Positions 1-10,043 of a DNA stretch of 64,000 nucleotides are shown one piece after another. The position numbers and the translations under genes were made by a program. Each line of letters starts with the position of its first letter. Within the stretch, counting starts at the first letter, position 1. The notes below the pieces were generated by a model that made no database searches, was not told where the DNA came from, and worked only from the letters and a program-made list of their open reading frames with translations. The stretch is from Nigrospora sphaerica. Its lineage: Eukaryota > Ascomycota > Sordariomycetes > Amphisphaeriales > Apiosporaceae. The stretch is from assembly GCA_018287875.1 (NCBI GenBank), contig JAGVVL010000001.1, positions 7,874,001 through 7,938,000 on the forward strand, read 5' to 3'.

Positions 1-586
1 TCCCCCGGCGTACAAGCCGGCGACGTTGTCTTCGAGATCGAGCAGAAGCCCCACCCGCGCTTCACCCGGAAAGAAGACCACCTTCTCTACCGCGCCGAAA
101 TCGACCTGGTTACCGCCTTGGCGGGTGGCACTATCTTCGTCGAGCACCTCGACGACAGGTGGCTGAGCGTCGACATCCTCCCCGGCGAGGCTATTGCCCC
201 AGGTAAGCTCTCATCCGATGCTGCCGCTACTTTAGCGTCGACCGTGTACTAACGCTTGGCCTGCAGACACGGTGAAGATGATTCGCGGCCAGGGTATGCC
301 GTCGCCCCGGCATCACGACTTCGGCAACATGTACATCCAGTTTGCCGTCAAGTTCCCCGAAAAGGGCTGGACAGAAGACCCGGCCGCGTTTGAGGCTCTG
401 CAGAAGTACCTGCCCGCACCGGCCCTGCAGGTCCAGCCGCCGGCGGACGCCATGGCGGAGCCGGCCGACCTCGAGGACGTGGACACGCAGTCGTCGCAGC
501 GTGTCTTCGGTGGCGGTCCCATGGAGGAGGATGAGGACGAGGACGGCCACCCGCACGCGGAGCGTGTCCAGTGCGCGTCGCAGTAA
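1..586 (+). CDS. DnaJ/Hsp40 co-chaperone of the Ydj1/Mas5 type, 3' part only
   Basis: Seen: an open frame enters from the left edge in frame 1, is interrupted by an intron at 203-266 (donor GTAAGC, branch CTAAC, acceptor CTGCAG) and ends with TAA at 584-586. Exons are 1-202 and 267-586. The protein has the end of the DnaJ C-terminal substrate-binding domain (PGVQAGDVVFEIEQ, then IRGQGMPSP and the GNMYIQFAVKFP strand), an acidic linker, and the last four residues CASQ. Known: yeast Ydj1 is a cytosolic type I Hsp40 that drives Hsp70 ATP hydrolysis, and it ends in a farnesylated CaaX box of the same kind. Inferred: this is the Ydj1 orthologue, farnesylated at the final cysteine and partly bound to ER or mitochondrial membranes. 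The J domain and zinc-finger region lie outside the window. It converges on the Trm82 gene. Confidence 0.9.
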
Positions 587-1830
587 AGAGTCCCTGTCGT
601 CTACTTACTGCCAACGGGCTGGATACCGGGCGCCATGGGCTGGCTCTCGACGGGCCAGCTGTACAGCCAGCGCCATCCCAAAGCTCGCACGATCTTCTGA
701 GACGATTAGCCAAGCAGCATGTCTTGCGAGGCTCCGCGTGTAATGAGGGCCAGAGTGCACGATGGCGGGAGGGTTTTGCCATTTGCATACTTGCTTTTGA
801 CGAGGGAAGGGTTATGATTGTCACGTTTTCACAGCCGGGGGGATTGTAACGTTGCTCATGACTGTGGCGTGGCGGTATTCGTGCTGGTTTGGGCGTGCCG
901 TTTGTTCATTGCGACGGTCATGCATCATCGATGACCTTTAGAGCGCCACGACATTTTTTTCGGGTATTGCACCGCAAAGCTGGCGTTTAGAGGTAATAGA
1001 GGACTAGGAGAATTTGTTCATTCACCAAGACGTTTGGCTTTTTATGAATTTCATTCTCTCGATTCATGCGCGACTTTTGATTTTGCCGCGTAGGCGTACG
1101 AATCCTCCGGAGGATACGCTCCTGGGCGTCAAGGGGGGGTGATGTTGGCCATCCGGACGATCCAAGGAGTCTTTGGCCCGGCGAGCCCAGTCGTCGATTG
1201 CCCATCGATGTGCTGGCCGCCCCGATGCGTCGGTGCGATTCAGATGGAATGGCGCCACTAATGGAGCACTGGAGGCCGCACGCCCACACAGAAGGGGAGG
1301 CCGGATTCATCCAGTTGCAGCGGGGATGTGGGTTGGAGGCCCGATGTTGGAACCCCATGGAAAGTATATTTCGCCTGCCCTTGGGCCCGTAGTAACAAGG
1401 TACAGCTGCGTGAGTCTCTGGCAGGGGCGGGGTGAAGGGCCCGCTGCCTGGCTTCCCTTTCTCTCCCCCCTCTTTCTCCCGACGACTGTGTGCCGTGGAT
1501 TCTCGCGGCACGTACGGGTTCCCGCCTCTTTCCTCGGGCGTTAGACTGCCCCTCCTCGTCCTCCCACTCCCACTCCTCCTCCTTATTCTTTCGTGCCCTC
1601 TGTTACACATCAGACAAGGACCGGATGCGTTTGGCCAAACCCGGTCGTAAGCTTGAGAGTGGGACGAAACTTAGGCAGATGCCAGGGCAGGAACCAAGCC
1701 GGCCTGGCATTCCGGAGCCCCTGGGGAAATGATTGGCAGGTCACGCCAGCGGGGGAGAGTGAGACATAAGAGGACCGAATGCCGTGGGGGCGTGTGGTAT
1801 TGTTTGCTTTTTGGGTGCTTCTATCGGCTT
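587..1830. other. Gene-free interval between convergent DnaJ and Trm82 genes
   Basis: This interval holds the two 3' UTRs and pyrimidine-rich sequence around 1430-1620. No coding structure, RNA gene or repeat stood out. Confidence 0.5.
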
Positions 1831-3554
1831 CTACTGAGGAGGGGCCGAGCCCGGGCCGGTCTCTGATTCTACGGCGGCGAGGGTCCCGACCGGGGCCTCC
1901 CCCTCGTCCCCATCGTCAAACTCCGTCTTGCGGAGGGGCTCCACCGTGTACAGCAGCCGGTCGAGCTCGTCGAAGCTGAGCTCGACGGGCGCCATGGGGT
2001 TCTCGTAGTTGACGGCGAGCGGCTGGGGTCCGTCCTCGGACAGCTGGTACGCTTCGAGCCGGTGCTGGCCCGTGGCTCGGTCGTCCAGGGTGACGACCAG
2101 TCTATCCGGTTGGTTCGCCAGCTTGAGGATCGCCACATCCAGGGGGGCGCCCGCAAGGTTGTGAGATCGTTGGAAGGTGAGATGGTCGTCTTTGTACTTG
2201 TATATGAACAAAGAGTTGAGCCTGTCATCGCGGGTTAACGACACGCCTTCGTACGCGGGGACACAAAGCAGGGGTCGTACTTATCGCATCTGGCGATGAC
2301 CAGAACGCCGTCGCTGGTGTTGTACGTCGTGAGGCCCGAGACGGCGACCTTCTCGGCGTTGGGGTCCGTCAGCTTGGCGTGATCGAGCAGGGAGACCTTG
2401 GCCTTCAGGGATCCGGCGAGCCAGTCCCAAACGAAGAGGGCGTCGTCGCCGCCGCCCGAGACGAGGACGTGGGGCTCGGGCAGGCACATGGCGCTGACGA
2501 AGGAGGCGTGGCCCAGGCAGAAGTTCTCGATAACGTGCGCCTGGGGCATGCCGCGCGACACGCGGATGTGCTCGTCGCGATCGCCCGTCAGGATGTAGGG
2601 CTTGCCCGCGTGCGCGGCAACGGCGACGCACGTGAGCATGGAGACGTGGCCGAGCAGCAGCTGGTGCTCGAAGGCGGGCGCGGCGTCCTTGCGCGCGTTG
2701 TTGGCGCGCTGGCGCGCCTGGTGCTCGAGGGCCTGGAGGTTGCGCTGCGTGTGCACCGTGAGGGGGTTGGCGCCCTTGGAGGCGGGCGGCCTCGTCTTGG
2801 CAGCCGCCGCCAGCGGCGTGCCACTCTCTTCCGGCGCGTTGCCCGACGGGAGGAGCGGCAGGGCGTAGACGTCGCCAAACTTGTCGGCGGTCAGGATGGT
2901 CTGCCCGTCCGCCGTGATGGCCACGTCGCAGGGCCGTTTGGGCATTTGTCTGCGGTCCGGTCAGCGGGCTGTGCGTGCGCCACAGGTGCGGTGCAGACGG
3001 TGATCGGTAACTCACCTCTGGCTCAACTCCTTGAGCTCGCCTCGGCCCTCGTGCTCCAGGACCCAGACAGTCTTGTCCTGGGCCGTCACCGCCACGATGT
3101 ACTTGCCATCGTCGGTCGACTTGAGCAGGACGACACAGGAGGAGTCCAGGGGGGATTTCGGCCTCGTCTTCCGCTGAATCTGCTTCTTCGGGGTTTTGGC
3201 AGCAGCTGTCGCTGGGAACTCGGATTCATCATCGGTTTTGCGCCGCTTGCTAGGCGGCGCTTGGTCATCCTCAGGGTTCGGGGTCTCTACTGTATCCTCC
3301 AGTACTGAGGCCTCCTCATTTTGCTCCGACTGCGACAGTGCGCTTGGATGTTGCCAGGTCGAGAGATGAGTGCCGTCGACACTGAAGGTGAGAATGCTGC
3401 CGCCCCTGGAAACACAGAGGGTGCCATCCGCCCCGGCAGGGCAGAGGAATTGGTAAGGCAAAGGCTGTTTGCCGGGCGTCGCCGGCGTGGGCTGGCGGTC
3501 CGGCCCCTTCGGCTCGGCCAAAGCCTCGTCGCTCTTACGTTTCAACTGCTCCAT
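1831..3554 (-). CDS. Trm82/WDR4-like WD40 subunit of tRNA (guanine-N7) methyltransferase
   Basis: Three exons on the minus strand: 3554-3016, 2949-2281 and 2221-1831, giving 532 residues. Introns are 3015-2950 (GTGAGT/GCAG) and 2280-2222 (GTACGA/ACAG). The ATG at 3554 has a strong context (ACCATGG). Motifs: PYQFLCPAGAD near the N-terminus, then a basic insertion (KRRKTDDE...), then RQMPKRPCDV, DGQTILTADKFGDVY and the blade LGHVSMLTCVAV ending in GDRDEHIRVSRG. Known: Trm82 is the non-catalytic partner of Trm8 and stabilises it for m7G46 formation in tRNA. The MPKRPC and ADKFGDVY blocks are typical of the family. At 532 residues it is longer than yeast Trm82, mainly through low-complexity insertions. 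The last exon is acidic and less conserved, so the C-terminus is the least certain part. Confidence 0.88.
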
Positions 3555-5077
3555 GGTCACCTTGGGTATCGTGAAGGTATCCAGGCCGAGTTGAAAATTT
3601 ATCCAGCTCCGTCCGTGTGGGGTTTGGCGGCGCGGCGCAAGAAAAAAACCTTACGGCCGTGGCAAAAGGCCCCAGTTGGCGGCGAAGAGTTTGGGCTACC
3701 GAATTGGCCCGGGGAAGCGTCCACGGGGAGCGACAAAAAGGACTGACTGCGCCGAGAAACCTTGGTGGAATGTGATATTGCCGCCTTCGTCTCAATATCG
3801 TCGTGGGTTAAGGCGGTGCATCACTGAACGAGATCGCAATGCCACTTCCCTTTGTGTCCAATTAGCGTCTCCTGTGCGCGAGCAGCTGGCAGCACTTTTG
3901 GACGATGTGGGTCTTTGAAAGTAACCATGTATCTTGTGAGCAAAGACCGTAAGGTGGGATATCATCAGCCATCCGCAAGTCGTGAGTGCAGAACTAACAA
4001 ACCGCTAGGCTAAGGGTTTTAAAAAAAGCAAATAGCACGGTCTTCTCGTTGTCTCTCCAGTCCCCCCTTCATAAATACATCAGTAATGGATCCAAGGGGC
4101 GTTTTGGATGACTCATCCAATCAGTGATTGGGACCCTGTCCCCCCACGCCAAGGGCAATAGCGTGGGTCAAGTCCACTGCTGCTTCCTCGAGTTTAGCAG
4201 CAAAAGAACCCTTACGGTGCCCAGAATGACACCTCTAAGTCGATTTGTACAGGTTTCATGATAATTTAATGCTTCTACCGGTGTAATTTTTGACGGACGG
4301 CGAGGTACGTATGGGTTTCAATTGCTGACTTCGCTGCCAAGGCCCATGGCTGCCGCATTAACCACGATCATATAAACTGGACCGCGGGGGAACTCTTCAG
4401 GTCTTGATACTACGTTGTTTATCAGTCACTATCTCTATATATTGCGTTATCCGAGAAGAAATCAGCCCTATGAGAAGACAGGCTCCACAAGAGGGTCAGT
4501 ACGATGTTAGGCACGGGGGGTTTTCGCTCTACGGTGGCACGAAGCCGGCGACATTGCATGGTAGGCGGGTGACCCTATTCTCTTCCTACCTTCGGCGATG
4601 AAAGAATGGGATAGTAGTATGTTTTGTACGTCAAGTAGATAGGTGCCCGCGAATTATTCCCGCGAATGGCCTGACCACTTCGCCGGTCACAATGGATGAC
4701 ACCCGTATGTCATTTCGTAATGAACGAGGTGTTTCTATACTAGTTGTACGCACAATAGTAAATCATGGTATGGGTCTTCACTGCTTGTTTAGTGGCTTTG
4801 TTAGCCTTATATATGGATCTCTGGGCTGAAACCCTGCTACGGCGCGAACTCCCCAGTTCCAGCTGCTAACGAAACGGCCTCGCTGGGGCTGGATGCGACG
4901 ACCCGGAAGCATCCATCCATATGGAGTTGCCCCTCACTCCTTGGTCCCTTGATAAGATATAAATATGGAAACGGCATTCAGGCTCTTTCATCTTCCGGGT
5001 TCGCAGTGAGCTCTGCACTCTGCTCCGAATACAAGGCACATGCTACATACTACTTCATCAACCGGCCCTACCCGTAG
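3555..5077. other. Gene-free interval between Trm82 and SDR genes
   Basis: It contains the Trm82 promoter and the 3' flank of the SDR gene. Several short AT-richer stretches and poly-A or poly-T runs occur around 4020-4450. No gene was recognised. Confidence 0.45.
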
Positions 5078-6046
5078 TTAGGCCACGACGGCGGTGCACC
5101 CGGGAGCGATTTCCTCCAAAATGCTTTTGAGCTGATCCCACAGCTTGATCTCCGTAGCGGCACCCTCGTCGCTCCGGACAAAGCCGGAGAGATAGTCCTG
5201 GGTCACGACACCGTCCGACATGTACGCGCCATGGCTGCTGGCGTCGGCCGCCGCCCCCGCGAGCAGCGTACGACTGCCCACTTCGGTCGAGCGTGCGAGC
5301 AGCAACTTCAGCAGCCAGAGCCCCCAACCGTAGTCGCGGGCCAGCTGCGAGTGGCAAAGGCCCGGGTTAACCATGTTCACGACGATGCCCGAGCCGGCGA
5401 GGCTCGGCGCGATGCGGCGCACCACCAGGATCTCCATGAGCTTGGACGTCGCGTACCGCTCGGCCAGGGTGGTCGTCTTCTCATCGTCGAGCGCGGCGAA
5501 GATGTCGGCGGCGTGGCGCTCGGGGAAGGCCGTGTGGGCGTGTACCTCGCTCGTGACGACGGTGAGGTGCGGCGGCGGGCCGTCGGGCTGGCCGCGGGCC
5601 GTCTCCTGCAGCTTGGGCACCAGCAGGAGGGCGAACAGGATGGTGCTGATGACGTTGACGGTAACGTGGCGCTCGTGGCCCTCGGCGCGGGCGAAGGCGG
5701 CGCCGCCGGGCTGGGCGACGGCGGCATTGGCGACGACGACGTCGAGCCGCGCCAGCCCCGCCGCCCGTGCCGCACACGCCCTCGTCGACGCGAACGACGC
5801 GAGGTCCAGCTCCCACACCTCGCAACACCCGCGCCGGCCCGTCGACGCCTCGATGGACCGCCGGGCCGCCTCGCCGGCGGCCACGTTGCGGACGGCCAGG
5901 ATCACCTTGGCCGCCCCCAGTCGCGCGAAGTGCCGCGCCGCCTCAAGTCCCAGCCCGACATTGGACCCCGTCACCATGACGGTCTGGCCGGCGAAGGACC
6001 GCGTGGGGTACGGCGGGGTGACGAAGAGTTGCGAGTATAAGCCCAT
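5078..6046 (-). CDS. Short-chain dehydrogenase/reductase (classical SDR fold)
   Basis: Single-exon gene of 322 residues. The start is the ATG at 6046 (MGLYSQLFVTPPYP), which has a good context and matches the usual start of this fungal SDR group. The frame stays open to 6118 but has no ATG there. Motifs: cofactor-binding TGSNVGLG at residues 26-33, VANAA at 105-109 (in place of the usual NNAG), catalytic Ser in VVTSE near 166, and YATSK at 198-202 giving the Tyr/Lys pair, followed by VNMVNPG. Known: such proteins are NAD(P)H-dependent oxidoreductases of the retinol-dehydrogenase or WW-oxidoreductase-like group. The substrate cannot be told from sequence. GC content is very high (alanine-rich), which produces long shadow frames on the other strand. 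No pathway partner is adjacent. Confidence 0.87.
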   Translation of the reverse strand: MGLYSQLFVTPPYPTRSFAGQTVMVTGSNVGLGLEAARHFARLGAAKVILAVRNVAAGEAARRSIEASTGRRGCCEVWELDLASFASTRACAARAAGLARLDVVVANAAVAQPGGAAFARAEGHERHVTVNVISTILFALLLVPKLQETARGQPDGPPPHLTVVTSEVHAHTAFPERHAADIFAALDDEKTTTLAERYATSKLMEILVVRRIAPSLAGSGIVVNMVNPGLCHSQLARDYGWGLWLLKLLLARSTEVGSRTLLAGAAADASSHGAYMSDGVVTQDYLSGFVRSDEGAATEIKLWDQLKSILEEIAPGCTAVVA

Positions 6047-7065
6047 GATGGAAGAACAGCTGGGGTGTACACGAAAACGCGGGGGCTTCGCTTCGGGTGG
6101 CGGTGCCAAGGACGGCAACGATGATTTATAGCCCGTCCACCCTGGTCATCGTTGTCACGGCTGTCCTGTCGGCGTGGAGTCGTGTGCCCCGAGCTATCCC
6201 GCATTCACGCTAGAGAACCGTGACAGCGAGATATACGAACGTACCATGTTCGAATTGACCTGTGCGTTGCGGATCAGTCGCGGGCTCGTCTAATCCTTTG
6301 CCCCGCTCATCGAGAGAGGGCCCAATAGCCCGACCACTGGCTGTCCGGGTCGACTATGCGACCACGCCCAAAGCCCCGTTCTGACGACGATCAGCATCGC
6401 AAAGCCCGCGATCCGAGGTGAGTGGGCATCCGGCTCCTCATCGTCGCAACTCTACATGAGTACCGGACATCGCTGCTACTCTCTGTTCGGGCCAGTCGGT
6501 TTCAAACATTCCCAGGACATGTATCAGTAGTATCGCACCCACAATTGCTCGGTTCTGGATATGGAAGTTGATGCACTCGACGGACTAACCTCCTCAAGCA
6601 GTGAGGGCTTCAACATGACAAACTAACTGCCATCTGGAGACTCTGGTATTGAAGCCGCCGTATTGGACGCCGCTGCTGCTTATGAGGCAAAGTGCTGTAT
6701 TGAGTCGTGATGGGTGGATGGCGGATGCGTGGCTGAAAGAAAATCCGGCTTGCGTCTCCGAGTCATGTAGCAGTCCTCCATCCACCTGGCCCCAAGGCCC
6801 ATGTCTGTTGTTCGCCTGCGAAGAGAAATCCTCTTCTCGAAACACGCCTCTGGTCAGTCTCTAGATGGCGTCGTCACTCACAGCACAATGTGGCTCGAAT
6901 GACATGGTACAGACCCGAATCAATAGACTACATAGAGAAATACCCAAGGTACAGGGTAGCAAGCCTGGTCTGTGAACCGTTGCATGCATGGTATAGTGAG
7001 AGTGGTCCCGCATCTCGTGAAAGCCAACCCAATTCAACGCCCGAAATCACCAGAAACGAACGGAA
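6047..7065. other. Gene-free interval upstream of the SDR gene
   Basis: SDR promoter side and the 3' flank of the next minus-strand gene. Nothing else was recognised. Confidence 0.45.
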
Positions 7066-8385
7066 TCAAAGGCGACTTTGCGCGCGGTCACATTCTTCCA
7101 GGAAGCGGTATACGCTTCCTACCCCCTCGGAGCTTACCGAGCAGGATCCGAGTTCACTGATACGTCGTGGCATGCTTCCATACCCGTCAGACCCGGCAGA
7201 TGCCAGCTCGTGAACTTCTTCAATGTCACTTAGTTCGTCAAAGAACTCGGAGGCACCCGCAGACAGGCTCTCCAGAGTGTGCAGGGAGCCGCCGGACGAC
7301 GTGAGGGCTTCGGAAGACCCATGGCTTGACTCCGGCGCGAAGGGAAATTGCAGCGCCATGGCCACGCCGGAATCGGCCTCAAAGCCGGCGTCTTCTCCGA
7401 CGATGCCTCGCGTGAGTTGCAAGTCGATGCAGAGGCTCTCCACAGTCTCGGCGTCCACCCCGGGGAAGCGAACACGTACAGTGTGTCCCTTTTCCAGCTG
7501 TATGGGTAGATCGCCCAGAGAGGACAGCTTCTTTAGGTCGGAAAGAGTGGCGGTCAGCTCCTGCAGAGCGTGGGCAAAGTCGACGGACAGCACGTCGAGC
7601 AGGCCGTCAGCGTGTAGGGTCGCCATGTCGGAAGGGGGCATGCGGGCACCAGCGCTGAAGGGGAATGCGCCAGCGAGGGGGCTCAGAGCCGTGATGGTGG
7701 GGCTCAGGCGGAAGTCGACGTAAGAGCCCGGCGTCGTTCGCACGGCTCCGGCCAGCTTGCGGGTCAACGCGTCTTGGTGGACGGAGACGGCGCGGTAGGA
7801 CCTCTCGCCGTGGGCGTTGAGGCCGTCGTATTGGGCCTTCTGGCCCGAAATCCAAAAGGCCCGAACGGCGGCGGAGACATTCTGCATCACCTGCGCTTGG
7901 GCCGCCGGGGCATGCGAGAAGTACCTCGCACCTCCGATGCGGCCGGATCCGAGGCCGTAGCCGCCAGCGGTGCGAGGCAGCGCACCGCCCGTCAGGTTGG
8001 GCCGCAGAGTGCTAGCGAAGGGCGCACGGCCGGCGAACTGCGAGATGGCCCGGCCCGTCTGTGTCGAAAGGAACTTGGTGCGGTCGAGTCGAGGCGAGGT
8101 ACCGAGGCGGCCGGTGCTCATGAAGCGGCGCACGGCGGCATTGATGTTCTGGTAGGTTGACGAGGTGGAATGCCATCGTCGGTTCTTCTGTTGCCGAATC
8201 ACGGCCGCGGGATGGAGCGGCTGTCTCGGTGCGGTGGTTCTTGCGAATGCTGGTTCAAGAGCGGTGTTCACGGGCCGAGCCACCGAGGCGAGCTTCGCCC
8301 GGATGGCTTTACTGGCCTTGTAAGCGGCTGACCGGGCCAGCCGCAAAGCGACCGGAGCCCATATACCGCCCAGAGGCGCTACCAT
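7066..8385 (-). CDS. Conserved ascomycete protein of unknown function, basic N-terminus
   Basis: Uninterrupted frame of 439 residues from the ATG at 8385 (MVAPLGGIWAPVALRLA). The open frame extends upstream to 8685, but that part looks like 5' leader. The first 150 residues are rich in Arg, Ala and Ser with almost no acids (RLARSAAYKASKAIR, then RRFMSTGR and RYFSHAP), which resembles a mitochondrial targeting region. The second half is acidic and Ser-rich (DFRLSPTITALSPL, FFDELSDIEEVHEL). Related fungal proteins have, to my recollection, been labelled 'casein kinase II beta 2 subunit'. The CK2-beta zinc-finger cysteines are not present here, so I would not carry that name over. It is divergent from the snoRNA host gene. 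Confidence 0.7.
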   Translation of the reverse strand: MVAPLGGIWAPVALRLARSAAYKASKAIRAKLASVARPVNTALEPAFARTTAPRQPLHPAAVIRQQKNRRWHSTSSTYQNINAAVRRFMSTGRLGTSPRLDRTKFLSTQTGRAISQFAGRAPFASTLRPNLTGGALPRTAGGYGLGSGRIGGARYFSHAPAAQAQVMQNVSAAVRAFWISGQKAQYDGLNAHGERSYRAVSVHQDALTRKLAGAVRTTPGSYVDFRLSPTITALSPLAGAFPFSAGARMPPSDMATLHADGLLDVLSVDFAHALQELTATLSDLKKLSSLGDLPIQLEKGHTVRVRFPGVDAETVESLCIDLQLTRGIVGEDAGFEADSGVAMALQFPFAPESSHGSSEALTSSGGSLHTLESLSAGASEFFDELSDIEEVHELASAGSDGYGSMPRRISELGSCSVSSEGVGSVYRFLEECDRAQSRL

Positions 8386-8780
8386 CGTTGTTTTCGTTCG
8401 CAGGAGCACGAACGAGGACGATGAGAGGAACTTGACTAGGAGGAGTGGAAAGGGACGGACGGGAAAGTAAGGGTCCCTTTCAGTTTTAAGCCAGGGCGAT
8501 AGCCGCCAGTCACCAGCATAGCACTGACGCTGGACGATGCGGACGGGCGAACGCGGGCACGTCATTGGCCGAGCGGTAAGTATGGTTGCCACCCGTGGCT
8601 GAGCCCAAAGGTGGGGGAAGGTTTGTTGTCCGCGTGGCTTCGCATGTTTCGTGTCCGGTACGTACCTGGTCCGAGCCGACCCCACCTGTCGGCTGAATTC
8701 ACGCGCCGACCTGCGATGTCGCCGACCGCATTTGTTTTCCCTGGCAGCCTAGCACATCAAAATCCCACGCGAATTCTCAG
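8386..8780. promoter_or_regulatory. Shared divergent promoter interval
   Basis: About 0.4 kb separates the ATG of the minus-strand conserved gene from the likely first exon of the plus-strand snoRNA host transcript. No other gene fits here, so both promoters probably lie in this interval. This is inferred from layout; no core promoter element was identified with confidence. Confidence 0.35.
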
Positions 8781-8950
8781 AGCCGCAGCATTTAACTCTT
8801 TTCAACTTCCAATTCTTTTCTACAACCACTCCCAACGCAGCTCGGATGCCGCAGTTACTCGATGCGAGGCCACTGTCGGCAATCCGAGCTGCGTATGGGC
8901 AGCCTCCTGCATCGGTAAGTCGCATATTGGTGTCTGGTTGCGTGCGCTGC

Positions 8951-9024
8951 TTGCCTTGATGATCTATTTATTGAACAATCCAAATCTTACCATGTTATGG
9001 GGAGACTCAGAAAACTCTGAGCAA
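8951..9024 (+). ncRNA. Box C/D snoRNA candidate 1
   Basis: C box TGATGA at 8957-8962 and D box CTGA at 9017-9020 are enclosed by the inverted pair TTGC (8951-8954) and GCAA (9021-9024). It lies in the intron 8915-9088. I could not assign an rRNA target to the bases upstream of the D box. Confidence 0.6.
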
Positions 9025-9222
9025 ACACCCTCTCCCTGCTGCCTGATGTGCTTCCTGGGTCTACAAACGCGTACTAATTCGTTTCAAGGGTATAGGTTCA
9101 ATCAAACCTGCTGCTTATCAGGGAATTTGGCGCCCGCTGTATGCATCACATGATATTCAAAAGGTTGGTACACTCTTCATACTCAACACGCTTCTGCCCT
9201 ACCCCATCTGGTGGGCCGCCCT

Positions 9223-9316
9223 TTGAGGGGTGATGAAGACACCGACAAATCTAGGGAATTCCTCATGCCGAATACATTATGTGGATTTGTTCAGTTTCAG
9301 CCTTGTCTGACCTCAA
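9223..9316 (+). ncRNA. Box C/D snoRNA candidate 2, guide complementary to 18S rRNA
   Basis: C box GTGATGA at 9230-9236 and D box CTGA at 9307-9310, closed by a perfect 6-bp terminal stem TTGAGG (9223-9228) with CCTCAA (9311-9316). The 14 bases before the D box (9293-9306, AGTTTCAGCCTTGT) pair with the conserved 18S segment GCAAGGCUGAAACU: 13 Watson-Crick pairs plus one G-U next to the D box. By the D+5 rule the methylated base is the first G of AAGGCUG, which I recall as yeast 18S Gm1126 (snR41 site). Confidence 0.82.
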
Positions 9317-9423
9317 TTACGTTTTTCGTCTTCGCTTGGTCTAGTCATTTTTGTTGCGATTGCTGACCCGATGACTTCAGGTACATACACAGCCTCTTCG
9401 CCCGCATCTACCCCCTTCTCTTC

Positions 9424-9562
9424 ACATGACGATATCTTGAACGAACGGGCGGACATAAACGAATCCCTCGCGACCGATTCCCGTCAAAAGCAGGGTCGTA
9501 CAAAACCCTGTGGGTTTCGGCTCGCTTTGGCTTCTTGTTGATATTTCGTCAGCTGATTTGTG
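9424..9562 (+). ncRNA. Possible further snoRNA of uncertain class
   Basis: Between two convincing snoRNAs the sequence has a C-box-like ATGACGA (9426-9432) and CTGA (9553-9556), but they are 130 bases apart with only a weak terminal stem. A hairpin CAGGGT...ACCCTG near 9493-9512 and an ANANNA-like element (AAAGCA) before it could instead mean an H/ACA RNA. Confidence 0.3.
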
Positions 9563-9660
9563 TTGCACGAATTCATATTGCCGTCGGTGCTGCGCTTTCG
9601 ACGTACGATGCTGACCAGCTGCAATAGGTAAACCAAGCTGCTTGTTCCTGTTGTCACATC

Positions 9661-9739
9661 GCAAAATGATGAGCATTATTCACACTGTTTGATCCCGTCT
9701 CTTGACGTGGAAATGAACATTAACAAAAATTCTGATTTA
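9661..9739 (+). ncRNA. Box C/D snoRNA candidate 3
   Basis: Canonical C box ATGATGA at 9666-9672 and D box CTGA at 9732-9735, with a short A/T terminal stem (CAAA before C, TTTA after D). It sits in the middle of intron 9628-9806. A C'-like ATGAAC occurs near 9713. The guide target was not recognised. Confidence 0.62.
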
Positions 9740-9951
9740 ATGAGGTATGACAACTCTTACCAACGATGGTTAAAGTGTTATGGCGAAGCTAACCTTGCGG
9801 CTCCAGGCTGAACGCTTTATATCTATTTTCGTCACGGCATTCGTGCTCCATGATCGCGGTTGCTGATTGCTTTGCCGTCTAGGTAAAAAAATACTGCTGT
9901 CAGCACTGGATCGATCGCCCGTGGTAAGTTGCTACTTTCCGTTTTCTTTTA

Positions 9952-10043
9952 GCCTTGCGGATGAGTTTATTTCCTGCTTATCTACATTGTCTGAGGTTTT
10001 CCTTTGACGAAAAATTCTATCACCTTGGAGAACTGATTGAGGC
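9952..10043 (+). ncRNA. Box C/D snoRNA candidate 4 with two 25S rRNA guides
   Basis: Located in intron 9924-10104. C-box-like GGATGAG at 9959-9965 (one mismatch), D' CTGA at 9991-9994, C' TGACGA at 10005-10010, D CTGA at 10033-10036, and a terminal stem GCCTT (9952-9956) with GAGGC (10039-10043). The D' guide CTTATCTACATTGT is complementary to the 25S segment ACAAUGUAGAUAAG. The D guide TCACCTTGGAGAA is complementary to UUCUCCAAGGUGA, which in fungal 25S lies shortly upstream of the first target. Both rRNA segments are recalled from memory. Confidence 0.75.

Noticed and set aside
2379..3308. 309-codon open frame opposite Trm82
   Set aside because: It overlaps exons and an intron of Trm82 on the other strand and resembles no protein.
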